A DNA stretch of 64,000 bases. It comes from F1-120-MAGs238 sp964484185. GTDB taxonomy: Bacteria > Planctomycetota > Phycisphaerae > Phycisphaerales > UBA1924. Both the position numbers and the translations under genes were made by a program. The notes beneath the pieces are model-generated. The model was given only the letters and a program-made list of their open reading frames with translations, searched no databases and had not been told where the DNA came from. Shown one piece after another: positions 60,701 through 64,000 of the stretch. Where the stretch lies: positions 62,001-126,000 of the forward strand of contig CAZAEQ010000009.1 in NCBI GenBank assembly GCA_964484185.1, in the 5' to 3' direction. Every line of letters starts with the position of its first letter. Within the stretch, counting starts at the first letter, position 1.

Positions 60701-61653
60701 ACCGCATCAAGACTATCTACGAAGGCGGCCCGTGGGATACCGACGGCAAGGGCCCGCTCTCTCAACCCACCACGAAGTCCAACAAGATTTCTGAAGGCGA
60801 TTACATTCTCGCCGTGAATGGTGCGCCCGTTGATACGACAAAGGACATCTACGCCGCGTTCATCGGCACCGCCGACAAGAACACATCGCTCACTGTCTCA
60901 TCAAAACCAGTGATCGACGACACCGCTCGCGAAGTCATTATCAAACCAATGGGAGGCGAAGGAACACTCCGTTACCGCGCCTGGATCGAAAAGAACCGCA
61001 AGTACGTTGAAGAACAATCCGGTGGCAAGATCGGCTACATCTATGTTCCCAACACCGGCGTCGATGGCCAGAACGATCTCTTCCGTCAGTACTACGGCCA
61101 ACGCGGCATGGCCGGCATCATCATCGATGAACGCTGGAACGGCGGCGGGCAGATCCCCACCCGCTTCATCGAACTCCTCAACCGCCCCGCTACGAACTAC
61201 TGGGCCAAGCGCGATGGACAAGACTGGACTTGGCCGCCAGATTCAGCTCAGGGCCACAAGGCCATGCTCATCAACGGTCTCGCCGGTTCCGGCGGCGACA
61301 TGTTCCCCTGGCTCTTTAAGCACAACAAGATCGGCAAGGTCTTCGGCATGCGCACCTGGGGCGGCCTCGTCGGCATCTCCGGCAACCCCGGACTCGTTGA
61401 CGGCGGCACTATTTCCGTCCCTACCTTCGGCTTCTACGAAACCGATGGCACATGGGGCGTCGAAGGCCACGGCGTCGATCCCGATGTCGAAGTCATCGAT
61501 GATCCAGGCCTGACTTCACAGGGCAAAGACCCGCAGCTCGATGCAGTCATCAAGCACCTGCAAGATGAAATCGCAGCCCGCCCCTACACCGCACCAAAAC
61601 GTCCCACAAGCCCCAATCGCGCAGGCATGGGCATCAAGCCCGAAGATAAGTAA
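57769..61653 (+). CDS. Tricorn-type S41 protease with an inserted domain and Lys/Asp-rich linkers
   Basis: Exported 1294-aa protease. The signal peptide ends near SASAQAQ. Beta-propeller repeats of TolB type (SFPRFSPDGATLAFAANYDGNRDLY and others) fill most of the first ~640 residues. Three Lys/Asp-rich, low-complexity linkers are at ~413-445, ~615-645 and ~745-768. The last two bracket a ~95-residue beta domain (GISGTWECQTTTPQ ... GTWSAGDTKGDFSG). The C1/PDZ/C2 part follows with His942 in LNIGHAYI, Ser1174 in GLAGSGGDMF and the Glu in GVEGHGVDPD. Tricorn trims peptides made by other proteases; here it is predicted to act outside the cytoplasm. Confidence 0.9.
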   Translation: MKYGLSTSSSALTLTAICAVAGLAASASAQAQPAHQPDATMLRYPAVSKSHIAFVYANNIYLAPRAGGIASLTAVPPGQSSFPRFSPDGATLAFAANYDGNRDLYTLPVAGGTPFRVTHFPGSESLCSWTNDNRLMFLTSGLAGLGRQSQLYSVPATGGQPARYPMPYSGYGSVSQDGQSIAFTPHSTETRTWKRYRGGMATDIWVMNLKDLTSKKITDWEGTDSLPMWGKGSAASVIFYISDNGPEHRLNIWSFNTTTNERKQVTTFADDDVKWPSFGPGTDANAPGEIIFQLGSKIMLLDLASGKSNPVNISIPGAKPSIKSRSEDASRNISSAAISPTGKRVVLSGRGDIWSVPAKEGPARNLTNSSGVFERDPSWSPDGKWISYFSDESGEYELYIRAADAKAPGYSKLDDTEETDKKDADKKDADKDAKKDEPAKPDVTKDFKPTKLTTLGAGFRYEPTWSPDGKMIVFTDKAGGLFLVTLDWKDAAVTATVKQVDMNPDASRMGYSWTHDSSMLAYARTDETSNQNAIWIYNVKTGTSTRVTNPIFNNDSPAFDRKGDWLYYSTNRNFNSPRYADLDTTFAYINTGMIMAAPLRDNMKNPFAAKSDEEEWKKDDKAKDAKKDDKDKKDEKKDDKKDAASTADDGISGTWECQTTTPQGPLPFKLNISPAGEGKISITISSIMGSATAQSDFDKATGKFSASFAMGNAAVTIEGTAKDGAVSGTWSAGDTKGDFSGKRTDKGGDKADAKKDGDKDKKDDEKKPIKIDFENFEKRAIALPIAPGAFGNLEVNDSNKLIYARRGGDGAEGGIKIFDINDDSKEEKAVGAGGGFSMSADGKKLLVGRGSGLSIVDASAGGKSQSVTVTGLRVTVNPREEWRQIFTETWRLFRDFFYEPTMHGVDWPKMRDHYMQMIDDCSNREDVAYVQAELVSELNIGHAYINSPGDVASPGPQVAVGMLGCDWELDTSGAAPAYRIKTIYEGGPWDTDGKGPLSQPTTKSNKISEGDYILAVNGAPVDTTKDIYAAFIGTADKNTSLTVSSKPVIDDTAREVIIKPMGGEGTLRYRAWIEKNRKYVEEQSGGKIGYIYVPNTGVDGQNDLFRQYYGQRGMAGIIIDERWNGGGQIPTRFIELLNRPATNYWAKRDGQDWTWPPDSAQGHKAMLINGLAGSGGDMFPWLFKHNKIGKVFGMRTWGGLVGISGNPGLVDGGTISVPTFGFYETDGTWGVEGHGVDPDVEVIDDPGLTSQGKDPQLDAVIKHLQDEIAARPYTAPKRPTSPNRAGMGIKPEDK

Positions 61654-61684
61654 GCACACAAGTAATCACATCTGATGTTCAATG

Positions 61685-61716
61685 AAAGGGAGGTACCAAA
61701 TGGTGCCTCCCTTTTT
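61685..61716 (+). terminator. Rho-independent terminator after the Tricorn-type gene
   Basis: GGGAGGTACC / GGTGCCTCCC (one G-T wobble) with loop AAAT, flanked by AAA and TTTTT. Confidence 0.9.
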
Positions 61717-61959
61717 CTTTGCATTCGCATCGTGAATCTCGTTCTCAACCCACTCGCCAACGCATCAGGATTCCTTTAGCCCAGATCTATGCAACCACCG
61801 CATGCATCCGTCAACATAGTTCACCGCTTAAAGAGCAGGAAGCGTCAGCGCCCCGTTGAGAACCCAACCACCTGCCGCCAATGAGTTCAAAGACAACTAC
61901 ATTCTGCATTGCCCACTCAGCACTCAGCACACAGCACTCTGCCTTTACATTGAAATGAC
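61717..61959 (+). other. Non-coding spacer between two terminators
   Basis: About 240 bases, part of the 402-base gap after the Tricorn-type gene. It holds short imperfect direct repeats (CACTCAGCACTCAGCAC, 61914-61930), with a near copy following at once. No promoter or gene was recognised. Confidence 0.35.
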
Positions 61960-61990
61960 AAAGACCCCGCGTCGTACACGCGGGGTCTTT
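61960..61990 (-). terminator. Terminator after the 208-aa PEP-CTERM-like gene
   Basis: AAAGACCCCGCG and CGCGGGGTCTTT form a perfect 12-bp stem with a 7-base loop. Placed 66 bases beyond the stop at 62056, it ends the minus-strand transcript and can also stop plus-strand readthrough. Confidence 0.75.
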
Positions 61991-61995
61991 ATTCG

Positions 61996-62025
61996 GGAGA
62001 GAGGGAGAGAGAGAGAGAGAGAGAG
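61996..62025 (+). repeat. (GA)n simple repeat
   Basis: A nearly pure GA dinucleotide tract of ~30 bases, with two GGG interruptions at its left end. It lies between the terminator hairpin and the 3' end of the PEP-CTERM-like gene. Likely a slippage-prone microsatellite; no role is evident. Confidence 0.9.
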
Positions 62026-62055
62026 TTCTTTGGAATCGTGAATCGGATCAGTTCA

Positions 62056-62682
62056 TCAAGCCCGGCGACGGCGAGCCGCAACCAGACCACCAAGGCCCAG
62101 CAGAGCCAGCGAGCCAGGAGTCGGCACAATATCTGTCAACACACGAACCTGCTCAACATCGATTGCCCCGGTGAAATTCGCAAAGTTGAACGTCAGTGTG
62201 TTGCCCAGCACTGATACCAGAGTTGCAGCGCTGATGCCGCGACCAACCTGCCCAGTCGGGTACACGGTGCCAAACGCGCCGTACGCCGGATCAGACATAT
62301 CCAGTGTGTTATCACCGTAGAACACATAGCGGATCTGTCCATCGAACGTCACGGTGCCCGAGGCAGTGAACGCCGGAGGCAGTGTCGACCAGTGAATGAA
62401 GTGGCTGTTGTAAACTCCAAAGGCCACCGGACCTGGGGTTGGCGAGCCGTTTGAAGATGGATTCGTTGTAAGGTCTGCAAGCAATGGTGCAGTAAGCTGA
62501 CGCCCCTGCTGTTCATCCCAGCACTCGGCAAGTGGATTCACAATAGCGGGAAAGTTCGCAACCGGCGGCGGGGCAACCTGCACCGCCATACCAGTAGTAC
62601 CGACAATCGCGCCCTGTGCAGCGCCGCACGCCGCCACAATCACAGTGAGACCGAAACATGCATTCTTAGTAACCTTGTTCAT
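62056..62682 (-). CDS. Secreted PEP-CTERM-like protein
   Basis: Exported 208-aa protein. A signal peptide (about 1-24, ends AAQGA) is followed by a beta-sandwich region (SGTVTFDGQIRYVFYGDNTL, NTLTFNFANFTGAI) and the tail IVPTPGSLALLGLGGLVAARRRR. The tail is of the same type as those of the two genes at 3726 and 4403, but the body is not clearly related to theirs. AAAGGG lies 7 bases before the ATG. It is a stand-alone gene, bounded by the terminator at 61960-61990. Function unknown. Confidence 0.75.
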   Translation of the reverse strand: MNKVTKNACFGLTVIVAACGAAQGAIVGTTGMAVQVAPPPVANFPAIVNPLAECWDEQQGRQLTAPLLADLTTNPSSNGSPTPGPVAFGVYNSHFIHWSTLPPAFTASGTVTFDGQIRYVFYGDNTLDMSDPAYGAFGTVYPTGQVGRGISAATLVSVLGNTLTFNFANFTGAIDVEQVRVLTDIVPTPGSLALLGLGGLVAARRRRA

Positions 62683-62831
62683 CTTGTAGCCCTTTATCTA
62701 GAGAGTTCACCACGACACTCCTGCAACATGCAAGCAACGTCGCTATTGACACAACGCAGCCACGGCGTTTCTCTCACGCAATTTCGAAAGAAATTACCAG
62801 ATCGCTATTTTTGCCTGTATTTTCTGGGCTA

Positions 62832-63836
62832 TTACACACCACGCACGATGGCTCGTAGGACGACACTGTTCCGGATCGCCTCAAACGCGGTCCTGCCGGC
62901 ACTTGCCGCCGGCACCAGGATCGTCTGCCCGGAACGCACTTCTTGCGATCCAAGCGTTCCAGATCCTTCCAGAATCATCAATACCTGCGGCCGACTCACG
63001 TTCCCAATCACGCCTTCGCTGCACACAAACATGCCGCCTAGAGAGACATTCACCTGATCAAGCTCAAAATATCCAGTGGTCACTAGGCGAGAAATTGCCT
63101 CGCCCGCTTTGTGTTTCGTCGCATCCCGCGCTCGATCGAACGTAATGCATTCCATCGACTGCTCAATATGCAATTCTCTCCCAATACGTCCCCAGTCGTA
63201 CACACGGAACGTTGTATCGCTTGGTGTCTGCACTTCCGCGACAAGCACTCCCGCGCCAAGAGCATGCACTGTGCCGCTTGGCAGATTGTGGCATTCGCCC
63301 TTCACAGCGGGCACTGCTTCCAGGAGTTTCACGACTCCCGCCCCGTCACCCTGCCGCAGTTCACGCTCAAAGTCCTCGCGCGTAGCGCCCGCTCGCAAGC
63401 CCTTGTAAATCACTGCACCAGGCTTGGCGTCCAGGATGTACCAGCATTCGGTTTTCAAATTCGCTTCGGGGTGCTTCTTGCAGTACGCAATACTCGGGTG
63501 CACCTGCACACTCAAGTTCTCCTGCGCATCCAGGTACTTCACCAGCAGCGGAAATCCGCCAGATGGCGAAAGCGGCACTTCGCCCAAAAGGTCTTTGCCC
63601 CAGAGCTTCACTGCATCGCCAATCGTCTTCCCCTTGAGCGCTCCGTTAGCAATGACGGAAATAGCGCTTCCCCCACCGCCGCCAGATGCGGAGGTTGAGG
63701 CCAGATCTGCCAACTCCCATGATTCACCGATCTTGATTCCGGGCGGCAGAACTTTGCCGATCCGCTCAAGACCGCGGCCGCCCCACACCTTTTCCTTGAA
63801 GATCGGCTCGAGAATCAATGGGTAACAGCCCGCCAT
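62832..63836 (-). CDS. manA: Mannose-6-phosphate isomerase, class I (short form)
   Basis: Zinc enzyme of 334 aa converting fructose-6-phosphate and mannose-6-phosphate for mannose-containing polysaccharide and GDP-sugar synthesis. The opening PLILEPIFKEKVWGGRGLE is typical of the class. The zinc ligands are in LSVQVHPS, KTECWYIL and PSGTVHALGAG. The Gly/Ser-rich run around residues 50-56 is a small insertion. The ATG at 63836 is clear. The upstream gene lies 19 bp away on the same strand, so co-transcription is likely. Confidence 0.9.
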   Translation of the reverse strand: MAGCYPLILEPIFKEKVWGGRGLERIGKVLPPGIKIGESWELADLASTSASGGGGGSAISVIANGALKGKTIGDAVKLWGKDLLGEVPLSPSGGFPLLVKYLDAQENLSVQVHPSIAYCKKHPEANLKTECWYILDAKPGAVIYKGLRAGATREDFERELRQGDGAGVVKLLEAVPAVKGECHNLPSGTVHALGAGVLVAEVQTPSDTTFRVYDWGRIGRELHIEQSMECITFDRARDATKHKAGEAISRLVTTGYFELDQVNVSLGGMFVCSEGVIGNVSRPQVLMILEGSGTLGSQEVRSGQTILVPAASAGRTAFEAIRNSVVLRAIVRGV

Positions 63837-63855
63837 ATGACTTTCTTATTCTTGC

Positions 63856-64000
63856 TTACTGCTTCTTTGAATCGATGGCGATCCCGACAACCGTGCTTTC
63901 AAAGACGATCGCACCGTTAGCGATTCCCTGCACCCGTGAAGTAAACCGCTTCGATGTCCATTTCAGACTGTCAATCAAAATGTACATAGTCTGACCCGGC
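63856..64000 (-). CDS. C-terminus of an unidentified protein, possibly hotdog-fold (FabZ-like)
   Basis: Only the last 47 residues are inside the window; the 5' part lies beyond base 64000. The visible part starts PGQTMYILIDSLKWTSKRFTS and ends VVGIAIDSKKQ before a TAA stop. Strand-turn-strand spacing and the PGQ...V..GIAN...V sequence resemble the end of 3-hydroxyacyl-ACP dehydratase (FabZ), but the piece is too short to be sure. It reads into manA with a 19-base gap. Confidence 0.35.
   Translation of the reverse strand, partial: PGQTMYILIDSLKWTSKRFTSRVQGIANGAIVFESTVVGIAIDSKKQ

Noticed and set aside
59959..60765. 268-codon minus-strand frame within the Tricorn-type gene, and 243 codons at 54225-54956 within gpmI
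   Set aside because: Shadows of strongly supported genes, with no recognisable protein features.
61914..61945. Short CACTCAGCA-type direct repeats that could suggest a CRISPR fragment
   Set aside because: The repeats are too short and contiguous, without spacers, and no cas gene is in the window.

Overview
The window reads as a chromosomal segment of a planctomycete, most likely class Phycisphaerae. The evidence is in the sequence: secreted proteins ending in a PxPASxxL...RRRR tail (PEP-CTERM-like), secreted proteins ending in two copies of a DFFDYLDFV calcium-loop module, an ECF sigma factor paired with a TPR-bearing Ser/Thr kinase, and several zinc-ribbon membrane proteins. About 52 complete genes and two edge-truncated genes are called. 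No rRNA, tRNA, CRISPR array, insertion sequence or prophage was seen. The taxonomic placement is inference.

Layout. 1-5.1 kb: secreted or envelope proteins (a GH29 alpha-L-fucosidase cut by the left edge, a Kelch/Ig protein, two tandem PEP-CTERM-like paralogs ending at a strong terminator). 5.1-12.3 kb: one long leftward block with a GltD-like/ferredoxin fusion, the three subunits of a 2-oxoacid:ferredoxin oxidoreductase, and a NitT/TauT-type ABC importer. 12.3-20.7 kb: an AsmA-like protein, large exported proteins, an M14 peptidase and a DinB-fold protein. 20.9-25.2 kb: an NCS1 transporter, a small citrate-synthase-like enzyme and a membrane/DUF2071 fusion. 25.2-28.1 kb: a zinc-ribbon membrane protein, two overlapping nucleotidyltransferases and a DMP19-like protein.

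28.1-35.9 kb: a leftward operon of ECF sigma factor, Ser/Thr kinase with TPRs and a TPR-redoxin protein, divergent from an exported thioredoxin-like protein. 36.1-43.7 kb: MotA/MotB, glycogen phosphorylase, a TetR regulator, a lipoprotein, IspF, an ALDH7-type dehydrogenase and an RpiA homolog that lacks the usual catalytic Glu. 43.7-47.3 kb: a diguanylate cyclase, a DCC thiol protein with a DUF4126 membrane protein, and a second Ser/Thr kinase. 47.6-51.6 kb: a compact alkylation-repair cluster (Ada/AlkA fusion, Ogt, a PgeF-type protein, a YcaQ-type glycosylase), followed by ScpA. 52.5-64 kb: a porin-like protein, GpmI, SlyX, a PagL-like protein, an Hpt/response-regulator-GGDEF pair, a very large Tricorn-type protease with an inserted domain, another PEP-CTERM-like protein, ManA, and the end of a possible hotdog-fold protein.

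The most unusual items are the nucleotidyltransferase pair, the sigma/kinase/redoxin operon, the RpiA active-site change, the Tricorn insertion, the alkylation-repair cluster, and a candidate small structured RNA at about 22.46-22.61 kb. None of these was tested by a database search. Start codons were often moved downstream of the longest frame, using Shine-Dalgarno sequences or the position of the conserved domain.
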